A model generated the notes under the pieces. That model was not told the origin of the DNA, made no database searches, and saw only the letters and a list, made by a program, of their open reading frames with translations. 64,000 nt of DNA from the NCBI GenBank assembly GCA_944321365.1, contig CALULA010000001.1, positions 248,001-312,000 on the forward strand, read 5' to 3'. This DNA is from an uncultured Paraprevotella sp. (GTDB lineage Bacteria; Bacteroidota; Bacteroidia; Bacteroidales; Bacteroidaceae). Positions 48,184 through 56,794 of this stretch are shown piece after piece. Numbering within the stretch: position 1 is the stretch's first letter; every line of letters begins with the position of its first letter. Position numbers and translations under genes: made by a program.

Positions 48184-50118
48184 ATGAAGATAAACAAAGC
48201 GTTTTACGCGGCAGGCTTGTTGGTGGCCGCGGTGTCGTCAGTTGATGCCCAATCGGTTTATCCTGGCGTTTGTGAAGAGAAGTTCAAGGTGGAAGTAAAA
48301 GTGCCGCTTGCGGCGGAGAGTTTCGATTTGCGGGATGTACGGCTGCTGCCGGGGCGTTTCCGCGACAATCTGGTGCGTGATTCTGCATGGATGGTCTCAA
48401 TAGGCACAGACCGTTTGCTGCATAGCTTCCGCACTACCGCCGGGGTGTATGCCGGACGTGAGGGCGGATACATGACAGTGAAGAAACTGGGCGGATGGGA
48501 GTCCTTGGACTGCGAGCTGCGCGGACATACCACGGGACATCTCCTTTCGGCCTTTGCCCTGATGTATGCCGCTACCGGGAGCGAAGTGTTCAAGCAGAAA
48601 AGTGACAGTCTTGTGACCGGTCTGGCCGAGGTGCAGGCCGCATTTGGGAACGGGTATCTGAGTGCGTTTCCTGAGGAGTTGATAAACCGCAACATACGTG
48701 CTACTACAGTCTGGGCACCGTGGTACACGTTGCATAAGATTTTCTCCGGGCTGATCGACCAGTATCTTTATACCGGCAATACGCAGGCCCTGGAGGTGGC
48801 CTGCAGGATGGGCGACTGGGCTTATGCGAAACTGAAGCCTCTCTCGGAGGAGACACGCCGCAAGATGATCCGCAATGAGTTCGGAGGCGTCAATGAGTCG
48901 TTCTACAACCTGTATGCCCTGACGGGCGATGAGCGTTACCGCTGGCTGGCCCGCTTCTTCTACCACAACGAGGTCATCGACCCGCTGAAGGCACAGCAGG
49001 ATGACCTGGGGACGAAGCACACGAACACCTTTATCCCGAAAGTGCTGGCAGAAGCGCGGAACTATGAACTGACCGGAGAGGCGGACAGTAAGACCCTGAG
49101 CGAGTTCTTCTGGCATACGATGGTCAGTCGGCATACCTTTGCGCCGGGATGCAGCAGCGACAAGGAGCATTATTTCGACCCGGCGGAGTTTACCAAGCAT
49201 ATCAGTGGCTACACGGGTGAGACGTGCTGCACCTATAACATGCTCAAGCTGAGCCGGCATCTGTTCTGTTGGGACGCTTTACCGGAGGTGGCCGACTACT
49301 ATGAGAGGGCGTTGTATAACCATATCCTCGGCCAGCAGGACCCTGCTACGGGGATGGTGTGCTACTTTCTGCCTTTGCAGTCGGGCGCACATAAGGTCTA
49401 CAGCACGCCGGAAAACTCTTTCTGGTGCTGCGTGGGTAGCGGGTTCGAGAACCATGCCAAGTATGCTGAGGCCATTTACTATCACGCTCCGGAGGCATTG
49501 TTCGTGAACCTGTTCATCCCCTCTGAAGTGACCTGGAAAGAGAAAGGGCTGAAACTGCGTCAGGAAACGGACTTTCCGGACGGGGAGACCACTTCGCTCA
49601 CCCTGTCGCTGGCTGCTCCATCGCGGTTTGCCCTGAAGCTACGCTATCCTTCGTGGTGCAGGGGAATACGGGTGACGGTGAACGGCAAGGCAGTCAGGCT
49701 CAAGGCCTCTCCGGGAGAATATGTCAGCCTTGAACGGCAGTGGAAGGATGGCGACCGTGTGGAAATGACCATGCCGATGCGGTTGACATTGGAACGCACT
49801 CCGGACGGAACCGATCGCGGTGCCGTGTTCTACGGGCCGGTGCTACTGGCGGGCGAACTGGGCACGGCGGGCATACAGACCCCTGCGCCATACTCCAATC
49901 CGCAGCTGTACAATGACTATTACACTTATGACTTCCATATCCCGGCCGGATTGGACTATAGCCTGGACTGGGATGAGGCCCGTCCGGAGCGTTCCTTGCA
50001 GCGCATCGGCAATGGCTTGGAGTTCGTTACCTCCGATGGGCGCAAAGTGCGGCCGTTATACGACCTTCATCGTCAGCGTTATGTCGTGTATTGGGATGTG
50101 AAATCTGTTAAAAAGTGA
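48184..50118 (+). CDS. GH127-type beta-L-arabinofuranosidase
   Basis: 644 residues; signal peptide MKINKAFYAAGLLVAAVSSV to DAQ. The alpha/alpha barrel has LPGRFRDN and the cysteine-zinc site: E346, C348 and C349 in TGETCCTYN and C415/C416 in SFWCCVGSG, corresponding to Glu338/Cys340/Cys417/Cys418 of the characterised HypBA1. That enzyme uses a zinc-bound cysteine nucleophile to release beta-L-arabinofuranose. GH146 is a close alternative. The partner lyase gene precedes it, suggesting a glycan with both uronic acid and arabinose. Secreted or periplasmic. Confidence 0.88.
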   Translation: MKINKAFYAAGLLVAAVSSVDAQSVYPGVCEEKFKVEVKVPLAAESFDLRDVRLLPGRFRDNLVRDSAWMVSIGTDRLLHSFRTTAGVYAGREGGYMTVKKLGGWESLDCELRGHTTGHLLSAFALMYAATGSEVFKQKSDSLVTGLAEVQAAFGNGYLSAFPEELINRNIRATTVWAPWYTLHKIFSGLIDQYLYTGNTQALEVACRMGDWAYAKLKPLSEETRRKMIRNEFGGVNESFYNLYALTGDERYRWLARFFYHNEVIDPLKAQQDDLGTKHTNTFIPKVLAEARNYELTGEADSKTLSEFFWHTMVSRHTFAPGCSSDKEHYFDPAEFTKHISGYTGETCCTYNMLKLSRHLFCWDALPEVADYYERALYNHILGQQDPATGMVCYFLPLQSGAHKVYSTPENSFWCCVGSGFENHAKYAEAIYYHAPEALFVNLFIPSEVTWKEKGLKLRQETDFPDGETTSLTLSLAAPSRFALKLRYPSWCRGIRVTVNGKAVRLKASPGEYVSLERQWKDGDRVEMTMPMRLTLERTPDGTDRGAVFYGPVLLAGELGTAGIQTPAPYSNPQLYNDYYTYDFHIPAGLDYSLDWDEARPERSLQRIGNGLEFVTSDGRKVRPLYDLHRQRYVVYWDVKSVKK

Positions 50119-50155
50119 TGTAGACAAACGGTTTTCTCCCCTTTTATTCTTGAGC

Positions 50156-50254
50156 ATGATTATTTTTGTTCTGTCGGCCTGTCGGGATGATTCCTTGGGT
50201 GATGATGATTTAAGATCGGTGTTCCTGCAGACGGGAACGGGGTTGATGTGGTGA
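50156..50254 (+). pseudogene. Possible lipoprotein remnant
   Basis: 32 codons with MIIFVLSAC, a lipobox-like Cys9, then RDDSLGDDDL, and a stop at 50252. Such Asp-rich starts follow the lipobox in SusD-type and surface glycan-binding lipoproteins. The upstream in-frame residues (PLLFLS) extend the hydrophobic part, but no start codon was found further up. It appears cut short; no continuation is seen. Confidence 0.35.
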
Positions 50255-50323
50255 AGATGAAGTGTCCGGACAGGCTGGCAGACTTCTGAGGAATTTTGTC
50301 AGTGAAATAAACAGATGTGAATA

Positions 50324-51439
50324 ATGAAGATGCGAACAGTGAAAAAATGGGTATGGGGTGGTCTGTTATGGAGTGTGATAACTGCCTGTAGTAGTGAGAA
50401 GGGACGCTATCAGTCGTCGCCCGATTTCACAGAACTTGATTCTTTGATTCAGGAATGGGTGGACAAAGGTTATTATCCAGGGGCAGCTATTTGTGTAAAA
50501 CAGGATACTGCGGTCTTGTTCCGTAAGTCTTATGGCTCGGTTTCGCCGGATACTCCGGTCTATGTGGCTTCTGCCGGAAAATGGGTGGCTGCCGCAGTGG
50601 TGGCTGCCGTGGTGGACCGCACGGATTTGTCGTGGGACGATCCGGTGGAAAAATGGCTGCCGGAGTTTAAAGGAGACCCTAAAGGTGACATTCCGTTGCG
50701 CCGGTTGTTGTCGCATACTTCGGGTATACGGCCTTATTTGCCTGAACCAAAGGTGGATAATTACAATCGGCTGGATTCGGCTGTGGCGGAGATTTTACCG
50801 TTAGATACGGTGTTCACGCCCGGATCAAGGTTTGAATATGGAGGGCTGGCCATGCAGGTGGCCGGACGTATGGCCGAAGTAGCGGCGGGAAAAGAGTTTG
50901 AGACATTGTTCCGGGAACTCTTGGCCGATCCTTTGCATATGAAACAGTCTCATTTCGTACCGGTCAATACAGACGGCGGTCACGCTCCGATGTTGGCCGG
51001 CGGGCTGTGCACGACATTGAATGATTATATGAATTTTCTGGATATGATCATACATGGAGGTGTGTTTGAGGGGAAGCGGATTCTCAGAGAAGCCACTGTG
51101 AAAGAGATGCAGTCAGACCAAGTGGGAAATGCTAAGGTCAGCTCCGGTGAATATGTGGAGCGTGCGCTCGGCTTGCATCATCATGGCATTTACGGATTGG
51201 GCGAGTGGCGTGAGATGGTGGACGAGAAAACGGGCGAGGCCTACCGTATCAGTTCTCCGGGATGGGCTGGTGCTTATCCGTGGATTAATCTGCGTGAAGG
51301 AGTTTATGGATTCTTCATTGCTCATGTGGTGGGAGGCAGCAGCAAGTCCGATGGTTTCTCGTCTTTTTATGGCAGTCCTGTTATTGCAGATATGGTTTCT
51401 GCGGCAATTTCAGAAAAAAACGGCCATGAGAGTAAGTAG
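50324..51439 (+). CDS. Serine hydrolase lipoprotein of the beta-lactamase/esterase family (class C fold)
   Basis: 371 residues with lipobox VITAC (Cys22). The active-site S83-x-x-K86 is seen in VASAGKWVAA; the second motif Y-x-N reads YGG in RFEYGGLAM near 171, so the usual Asn is absent. LLSHTSGI (about 127-134) is the family's characteristic segment. Members are esterases, D-aminopeptidases or carboxylesterases; true beta-lactamase activity is unlikely. Its position after the GH127 gene suggests a carbohydrate esterase or a peptide-linked role, which is inference. Probably anchored at the outer membrane facing the periplasm. Confidence 0.82.
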   Translation: MKMRTVKKWVWGGLLWSVITACSSEKGRYQSSPDFTELDSLIQEWVDKGYYPGAAICVKQDTAVLFRKSYGSVSPDTPVYVASAGKWVAAAVVAAVVDRTDLSWDDPVEKWLPEFKGDPKGDIPLRRLLSHTSGIRPYLPEPKVDNYNRLDSAVAEILPLDTVFTPGSRFEYGGLAMQVAGRMAEVAAGKEFETLFRELLADPLHMKQSHFVPVNTDGGHAPMLAGGLCTTLNDYMNFLDMIIHGGVFEGKRILREATVKEMQSDQVGNAKVSSGEYVERALGLHHHGIYGLGEWREMVDEKTGEAYRISSPGWAGAYPWINLREGVYGFFIAHVVGGSSKSDGFSSFYGSPVIADMVSAAISEKNGHESK

Positions 51440-51766
51440 TTTCGGCTGCTCAGACGTATATTATAATAGAAAAGGTTAGTTAATATTGGGATTAAGTTAA
51501 TGTGGTTTCAGATTTTTAGGTTATTTGAGGTAGAAGGTTGTTTTCGGGATATTTTATATTAAAGACAAATGAAGGGAATGGGCATTGAGAGATATGGTCA
51601 AAGACGAATGTAGCATATCAGATGGCCTGATGTGGTTTTTCATAAAAGAAAGTATGCCGTAGCTATGATGCTGTTTTCTGGAAGCAGAACGGCTCTTTTC
51701 CCGACTTTCTTGACAGCAAAGATATATACACCTTATATGAAATGGCGAAAAAAACTTTGATTGGCG
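51440..51766. other. Gene-free stretch between the serine hydrolase and the DUF3078 gene
   Basis: About 330 bp of A/T-rich sequence. No coding frame or strong hairpin was seen; the next promoter begins at 51767. Confidence 0.6.
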
Positions 51767-51799
51767 TTGAACTCGTCCATGAAAAAAGATGTATCTTTG
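51767..51799 (+). promoter_or_regulatory. Promoter of the DUF3078 gene
   Basis: TTGA (51767-51770) and TATCTTTG (51792-51799) are 21 bp apart; the -7 is exact. The ATG at 51820 follows 21 bp later. Confidence 0.7.
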
Positions 51800-51819
51800 T
51801 GTCATAAAGGGAATAGCAG

Positions 51820-53163
51820 ATGTTTATAAGACTTTTGTTACTTGTGTTCTTGCCATTCAGCCTGAGTATGCAGTTAATGGCAGACATAGGACGTGTCCAT
51901 CGTGTGGATACGCTGGCTATGGCTGCTGTCGTGCAGAAATATGTAGCCCGATTGAATACATTGGCCGCGGACACGGGGCAAGTAACGAAAGACTCTGTTG
52001 TGAAGTATACTCCTTTCTATTATCCTTTGTTTGCCCCGGCGACGCTTTATGATGCTCCGCTCAAACAGACTTTTTCTGTGTCATGGAAGCCGTCTTTGCC
52101 GGGTCGTTTGTCGGTTGTTTCAGCTTTTCCTGATCAAAAAGAAGATGCTGATTTGCGGATATTGACTGAGGTAAATCATCTTTTGATGCAAACTTATGTC
52201 AAATCGCCATGGCTGATACAGTCTACTGAGAACGAATTGGATGAAGCAGGCGGACTGCAGGAAGATTCTTTGCCGGTGCTGCCCGAAGATGTGCGTCTGG
52301 TGGAGAACGATATGGGAGTGGACCTTTCGCAGGATGTGGACGACGTGCAACTTGTCGTTCGTCGGCCTAATTTCTGGAAGTGCAAGGGGGATTATTCCTT
52401 TCAGTTTACTCAGAACTATTTCTCGGATAACTGGTATCAGGGTGGAGACAACAATTATACAATGTTGGCTCTGGTGACAATGGAGGCCAATTTTAACAAC
52501 AAACAAAAAGTGCAGTGGGACAATAAGCTGGAGATGCGTCTGGGATTCCAGACATCCAAGACGGATGAAAAGCACAAGTTCAAGACCAATGATGACTTGC
52601 TTCGTTTTACCACCAAGATAGGCTATAAGGCAACAACCCATTGGTTCTATACGTTACAGGTGCAGGCCTATACGCAGTTCTATCCCAGCTATAGCGCCAA
52701 CAGCGATGATGTCACGTCCGATTTCCTGTCGCCTTTCAATCTTGTCGTTTCGCTCGGTATGGATTATAAGTTGGAGCTAAAGAAATTCAAAGGGTCTGCC
52801 AACCTGGCTCCCGTAGCTTATAATTTCCGTTCAGTGGAGCGGCCGTCGCTGTTCGGTAATTTCGGCCTGGAGCCGGGGAAATGTATGTATCATAATTTCG
52901 GTCCGAACATTACGGTGAACTATAGCTGGGAGATTTGGAAAAACATCAAATGGGATGCGCGTATATATTGGTTCAGTAATTTGGAGATGACAGATATAGA
53001 ATGGGAAAATACGTTCACTTTCACCATTAACCGTTTCTTGAATTCCAAGTTATTCATTTATCCTCGTATAGACGATAGTTCGGAAGACTACCGTAGTGAG
53101 GACAAAGGGTCTTACTTCATGTTCAAGGAATGGTTCAGCCTGGGGGTTAATTATTCTTTCTGA
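51820..53163 (+). CDS. DUF3078 outer-membrane beta-barrel protein
   Basis: 447 residues; signal peptide to about MQLMAD. A linker region (25-190) precedes a long set of alternating beta strands (about 195-447) with [37 protein letters not shown] and C-terminal [13 protein letters not shown] ending in aromatic Phe. These match the Bacteroidetes DUF3078 family. Function unknown; the final Phe is typical of BAM-assembled barrels. The gene converges on engB with a 13-bp overlap of the stops. Confidence 0.88.
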   Translation: MFIRLLLLVFLPFSLSMQLMADIGRVHRVDTLAMAAVVQKYVARLNTLAADTGQVTKDSVVKYTPFYYPLFAPATLYDAPLKQTFSVSWKPSLPGRLSVVSAFPDQKEDADLRILTEVNHLLMQTYVKSPWLIQSTENELDEAGGLQEDSLPVLPEDVRLVENDMGVDLSQDVDDVQLVVRRPNFWKCKGDYSFQFTQNYFSDNWYQGGDNNYTMLALVTMEANFNNKQKVQWDNKLEMRLGFQTSKTDEKHKFKTNDDLLRFTTKIGYKATTHWFYTLQVQAYTQFYPSYSANSDDVTSDFLSPFNLVVSLGMDYKLELKKFKGSANLAPVAYNFRSVERPSLFGNFGLEPGKCMYHNFGPNITVNYSWEIWKNIKWDARIYWFSNLEMTDIEWENTFTFTINRFLNSKLFIYPRIDDSSEDYRSEDKGSYFMFKEWFSLGVNYSF

Positions 53164-53777
53164 ATCTGTTGGCTTTGCTTTGATAGGGTTCCGTTAATCT
53201 TGTCGATGTAGTTCAGTATTTCCGTCCGTCCGGTTTTGGTTTCGGAAGAAGTGATGAAGCAGGGCGGAATTTCTTCCCACTGTTCTTTTAGGACTTTGAC
53301 GAAGCGGGCCACATTGGATTGTAGTTGTGAGGCCTTGGATTTGTCAGCTTTGGTGAATACGATGCTGAAAGGAACACCGTTTTCGCCCAGCCACTCGATG
53401 AAATTCAGGTCGATTTTCTGAGGCTCATGACGGGAATCTATCAATACAAACAGATTGACCATCTGCTCTCTCTTTAATATGTAAGAGGTAATGATTTGCT
53501 GTAGTTTCTCAACTTCTTTCTTATTCCGTCTGGCATAACCATATCCCGGCAAGTCCACCAAATGCCATTTGCCGTTAATCAGAAAATGGTTGATGAGTAA
53601 CGTCTTTCCTGGCGTGGCAGAGGTCTTGGCCAGTTTCTTATTGTTGGTCAGCATATTGATCAGGCTGGACTTTCCTACATTGGAACGTCCGATAAAGGCA
53701 TATTCAGGCATGTCGCTGGACGGACATTTGTCTACAGAAGCGTTGCTGACAACAAAAACGGCACTTTTAATTTCCAT
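53151..53777 (-). CDS. engB: Ribosome biogenesis GTP-binding protein EngB (YsxC/YihA)
   Basis: 208 residues from the ATG at 53777 ([20 protein letters not shown]). GTPase motifs: GRSNVGKSS (30-38), DLPGYG, TKAD and SS near 183. An earlier ATG at 53798 is rejected because the -7 box at 53800-53807 places transcription start about at 53793. The 3' end overlaps the DUF3078 gene by 13 bp on the opposite strand. EngB assists maturation of the large ribosomal subunit. Confidence 0.95.
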   Translation of the reverse strand: MEIKSAVFVVSNASVDKCPSSDMPEYAFIGRSNVGKSSLINMLTNNKKLAKTSATPGKTLLINHFLINGKWHLVDLPGYGYARRNKKEVEKLQQIITSYILKREQMVNLFVLIDSRHEPQKIDLNFIEWLGENGVPFSIVFTKADKSKASQLQSNVARFVKVLKEQWEEIPPCFITSSETKTGRTEILNYIDKINGTLSKQSQQIQKE

Positions 53778-53799
53778 ATCCCGGTCATTTTTTTGCATG

Positions 53800-53807
53800 C
53801 AAATATA
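53800..53807 (-). promoter_or_regulatory. -7 box (TATATTTG) for engB
   Basis: Exact match followed by CATG; the expected transcript start near 53793 favours the ATG at 53777. Confidence 0.75.
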
Positions 53808-53829
53808 CGCTTTTTACTTGAGTTTTGCC

Positions 53830-53837
53830 TATCTTTG
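53830..53837 (+). promoter_or_regulatory. -7 box (TATCTTTG) for recR
   Basis: Exact match followed by CAC, 28 bp before the recR ATG. Only 22 bp separate it from the engB -7 box, so the two -33 regions overlap. Confidence 0.75.
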
Positions 53838-53865
53838 CACAAAATTATGAGTTGTCGGTTAGATA

Positions 53866-54483
53866 ATGAATCAACAATATCCTTCGGTTTTATTGGAAAA
53901 GGCTGTGAACGAATTTGCCAAATTGCCCGGAATAGGTGTCAAAACGGCGATGCGGCTGGTGCTTCATCTGCTGAGACAGGATGTGCAGTCGGTTGAAAGT
54001 TTCGGAGAGGCACTCATTACGCTGAAAAAGGAAGTGAAATATTGTTCCGTATGCCATAATATATCCGATACAGATGTCTGCGGAATCTGTTCAGACATGC
54101 AGCGTGACCGTTCTGTTGTTTGTGTGGTGGAAAATATTCAGGACGTGATGGCCATAGAGAACACACACCAATACAGAGGGGTATATCACGTATTGGGGGG
54201 CGTTATTTCACCGATGGACGGTGTCGGTCCTTCCGATTTGCAGATACAGTCGCTTGTCGAAAGGGTACAGAATGGGGGCATACAGGAAATCATTCTCGCC
54301 TTGAGTCCCACGATGGAAGGAGATACAACGAATTTTTATATATACAGAAAACTGGAAGGATGCGGCATACGCATCAGCATGATTGCCCGCGGAGTGGCGC
54401 AAAACGATGAATTGCAATATACGGACGAAGTCACGTTGGGACGGTCTATTGTGAACAGAATTGCCTTTACAGGACAAATATAG
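53866..54483 (+). CDS. recR: Recombination mediator protein RecR
   Basis: 205 residues. N-terminal helix-hairpin-helix (about 12-40, [18 protein letters not shown]), zinc motif C60-x2-C63...C72-x2-C75, and a Toprim domain from about 83 ([16 protein letters not shown]) with [13 protein letters not shown]. With RecFO it loads RecA onto gaps covered by SSB. All parts are standard. It heads an operon with the 161-residue membrane protein (9 bp), GT2 and GNAT genes. Confidence 0.96.
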   Translation: MNQQYPSVLLEKAVNEFAKLPGIGVKTAMRLVLHLLRQDVQSVESFGEALITLKKEVKYCSVCHNISDTDVCGICSDMQRDRSVVCVVENIQDVMAIENTHQYRGVYHVLGGVISPMDGVGPSDLQIQSLVERVQNGGIQEIILALSPTMEGDTTNFYIYRKLEGCGIRISMIARGVAQNDELQYTDEVTLGRSIVNRIAFTGQI

Positions 54484-54492
54484 AGTGGAAAA

Positions 54493-54978
54493 ATGGAGAC
54501 GGAGAAGATAGTAAAGACATTGAGGATAGAGATGGCTGCGGTTTTACTGTGGGCGATTTTACTTATAGCGTTGTTTGAGACGGAGGTCCTTCCGTCAGGC
54601 TGGGCGGTAGGGCAGGCGGCTGCAGAGTATTATATGAGCATGACAGGCGTGATGATGCTTCTCATCCTTGTGCCGGTGGCTCTGAAATTGTTTTCTTTCC
54701 GTTTCGTCAGAAGAGTTTTTTCCGGAACCGATGTCGTCATGTTGCCGCGACGTTATCGGTTTTGGAGTGAGATTCGTCTGGCAATGCTTGCTGTGACGGG
54801 TTGGATCAATCTGACGTTTTATTATTTGACGTTGGATACGTCGTGCGCTTTTTGTGCGCTTGTCGCACTGCTGGCTTTGTGCTTTTGCTGGCCTTCGGCA
54901 GAGAAGCTGGAGCATGAAACCGGTTGGGTGAGCGCGTTGAAGAAAGTTGAGGATGATGAAAAAGAGAAAAACACATGA
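54493..54978 (+). CDS. Four-helix membrane protein of unknown function
   Basis: 161 residues with four hydrophobic segments near 13-28, 48-66, 95-112 and 115-133, and a hydrophilic, acidic C-terminus (EDDEKEKNT). No recognised family; it resembles the small conserved membrane proteins found with recR and glycosyltransferases in Bacteroidales. The stop overlaps the next start by 4 bp (ATGA), so translation is coupled with the GT2. Three Cys lie in or near the last helix. Confidence 0.75.
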   Translation: METEKIVKTLRIEMAAVLLWAILLIALFETEVLPSGWAVGQAAAEYYMSMTGVMMLLILVPVALKLFSFRFVRRVFSGTDVVMLPRRYRFWSEIRLAMLAVTGWINLTFYYLTLDTSCAFCALVALLALCFCWPSAEKLEHETGWVSALKKVEDDEKEKNT

Positions 54979-56165
54979 GGCTGTCTGTCATTATCGTAAG
55001 CTATAATGTCAAGTATTATTTGGAACAATGCCTTTGTTCCCTGCGCAAGGCCTGCCGTGACCTTGAGACAGAATGCTGGGTGGTGGACAATGCTTCTTCT
55101 GACGAGACTGTGGAATATGTCCGCGAACGCTTCCCGGAAGTGCATATTATCGCTAATGAAGAGAATGTGGGATTCTCACGGGCCAATAACATGGCCATCC
55201 GACGTTCGACCGGTGAATATGTCTTGCTGCTGAATCCTGATACTATTGTCGGTGAGCATGTGCTTTCATCGTGCATCAGCTTTTTGGACCGACATCCGGA
55301 GGCTGGGGCTGCAGGAGTTGCCATGTTGAAGGATAATGGCGGTTTTGCATGGGAGTCGCGCAGGGGATTTCCCACACCTTTTGTCTCTTTCTGCAAAATG
55401 AGTGGCTTGTGCGCGTTGTTTCCTCATTCACGTACGTTCGGCCGTTACTACATGCGTTACTATGACAAATCTGAGCCTCATCCCATAGAAGTGATTTCCG
55501 GTGCTTTCAATATGATCCGTAAGACGGCTTTGGACCGTACGGGGCTGCTGGACGAAGAATTTTTCATGTATGGCGAGGACATAGATTTGTCCTACCGGCT
55601 GCATGCATGTGGCTATGAGAATTATTATCTGCCCTTTCAGATTCTGCACTATAAAGGAGAAAGCACGCATAAAAGCTCTTTTCGCTACGTACATGTGTTC
55701 TACAAGGCGATGCTGATTTTCTTCGACAAACATTACCGCCGTTCATATCGTTGGCTGACACCTTTCATCCGTCTGGCGGTGGTCGTGCGGGGAGTGATGG
55801 ACTTATGTGTGCATCAGCGGGAACGGCTGCGCGGATTATGGCGTAAGGATGACGATGAGGAAAGCCGCAAGTCTTACCTGTTTATCGGCCGTCCGGAAGC
55901 CGTTGAGGCCTTGTGTAGGGTCGGTATGGAGAAAGGGTTGCGGATAAACTTTGTGATCGGTGACGAACAGAAGATGCCCGACGGGCACCTCGATGCGTCG
56001 GTATCTCCGCAGGGATATGATTATGTGGTTTACGATGTGGGAGCGTATAGCTATGAGAAGATTCTGGATTTGATGTCGCGCAAGGTGAACAAAAGGTGGC
56101 ATGTCAGGTTGGGAACGTTCTCTGTCGAGACACAAAAACTGATTACGCTGAATCGGGTGTACTGA
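54975..56165 (+). CDS. Family 2 glycosyltransferase
   Basis: 396 residues. GT-A fold at about 1-250: MRLSVIIVSYNVKYYLEQCL opens the Rossmann-like part, LNPDT (about 89-93) holds the DxD-type motif, and GLLDEEFFMYGEDIDLSYRL (about 192-211) has the ED acid motif typical of rhamnosyl and galactosyl GT2 enzymes. The C-terminal 130 residues form a second domain, ending in the EKGLRINFVIGDEQ and later VYDVG parts, which looks like a separate Rossmann-like or nucleotide-binding tail. The product is probably a surface polysaccharide sugar; acceptor unknown. Overlaps the membrane protein gene by 4 bp. Confidence 0.88.
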   Translation: MRLSVIIVSYNVKYYLEQCLCSLRKACRDLETECWVVDNASSDETVEYVRERFPEVHIIANEENVGFSRANNMAIRRSTGEYVLLLNPDTIVGEHVLSSCISFLDRHPEAGAAGVAMLKDNGGFAWESRRGFPTPFVSFCKMSGLCALFPHSRTFGRYYMRYYDKSEPHPIEVISGAFNMIRKTALDRTGLLDEEFFMYGEDIDLSYRLHACGYENYYLPFQILHYKGESTHKSSFRYVHVFYKAMLIFFDKHYRRSYRWLTPFIRLAVVVRGVMDLCVHQRERLRGLWRKDDDEESRKSYLFIGRPEAVEALCRVGMEKGLRINFVIGDEQKMPDGHLDASVSPQGYDYVVYDVGAYSYEKILDLMSRKVNKRWHVRLGTFSVETQKLITLNRVY

Positions 56166-56175
56166 AAGGTGGAAG

Positions 56176-56697
56176 ATGATATTTGCAACAGACAAAATAA
56201 GATTGAGGGCACTTGAGCCGGAGGACCTGGAATGGCTTTATCGGATGGAGAACGACGACACACTGTGGGACTGCGGCCGCTCCAATGTGCCTTATTCCCG
56301 TTATGTGCTGAGAAGCTATATTGCCGAAGCCAGACATGATGTCTATGCCGACGGGCAAGTGCGGTTGGCCGTGGTGGAGCAGAAAGGCCAGTCGGTGGTG
56401 GGGTGCGTCGATCTGGTGGATTTCTCTCCGCGGCATCTGCGTGCGGAGGTGGGCATTGCCATTTTCCCGAAATTCCGTCGGCAGGGCTACGCTACGGCTG
56501 CATTGCGTATGCTGTCCGGTTATGCCCGTAATTATCTGCATTTGCGTCAGCTTTATGCTGTGGTGTCGGGCGATAACGTGGGGGCGTTGCAGCTTTTCCG
56601 GCAATGCGGCTATGACTCTTGCGCAATGTTGCCGGACTGGTTGCGCAAGAATGACGGCACTTTTGCGCAAGCTTTTCTGCTTCGTTGTGGGTTATGA
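56176..56697 (+). CDS. GNAT-family N-acetyltransferase
   Basis: 173 residues. Acetyl-CoA motif A is at FRRQGYATAALRML (about 101-114; Q/R-x-x-G-x-A), with the preceding beta strand GIAIFP; the family acetylates amino groups of antibiotics, proteins or sugars. The N-terminal MIFATDKIRLRALEPEDLEWLY is typical of the RimJ/RimL-like group. The last 34 codons coincide with the 22-bp repeat array at 56596-56683, so the C-terminus (WLRKNDGTFAQAF) may be repeat-derived. It follows GT2 by 10 bp. Substrate unknown. Confidence 0.85.
   Translation: MIFATDKIRLRALEPEDLEWLYRMENDDTLWDCGRSNVPYSRYVLRSYIAEARHDVYADGQVRLAVVEQKGQSVVGCVDLVDFSPRHLRAEVGIAIFPKFRRQGYATAALRMLSGYARNYLHLRQLYAVVSGDNVGALQLFRQCGYDSCAMLPDWLRKNDGTFAQAFLLRCGL
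56596..56683. repeat. 22-bp periodic repeat array E inside the GNAT 3' end (three to four units)
   Basis: Palindromes TTGCGCAA lie at 56619-56626, 56641-56648 and 56663-56670: exact copies spaced 22 bp. A weaker unit at 56596 (TTCCGGCA) extends the period upstream. The period is not a multiple of three, so it is not explained by the protein code. Confidence 0.85.
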
Positions 56698-56745
56698 TAT
56701 GAAAATAATGTGTTTTGATTAGTTGTAGATTCTGTTCTTAAATAT

Positions 56746-56753
56746 TATCTTTG
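56746..56753 (+). promoter_or_regulatory. -7 box (TATCTTTG) for the aminotransferase gene
   Basis: Exact match followed by CATC, with a TTGT about 20 bp upstream as a partial -33. 41 bp before the ATG at 56795. Confidence 0.7.
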
Positions 56754-56794
56754 CATCAATTTGTGGAATAACGAATAACATAAATAGTAAGAAC

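Noticed and set aside
50324..51439. Antibiotic-resistance beta-lactamase
   Set aside because: The SxxK motif is present but the second motif is YGG rather than YxN, and the gene sits with glycan enzymes; the wider class C esterase family is more likely.
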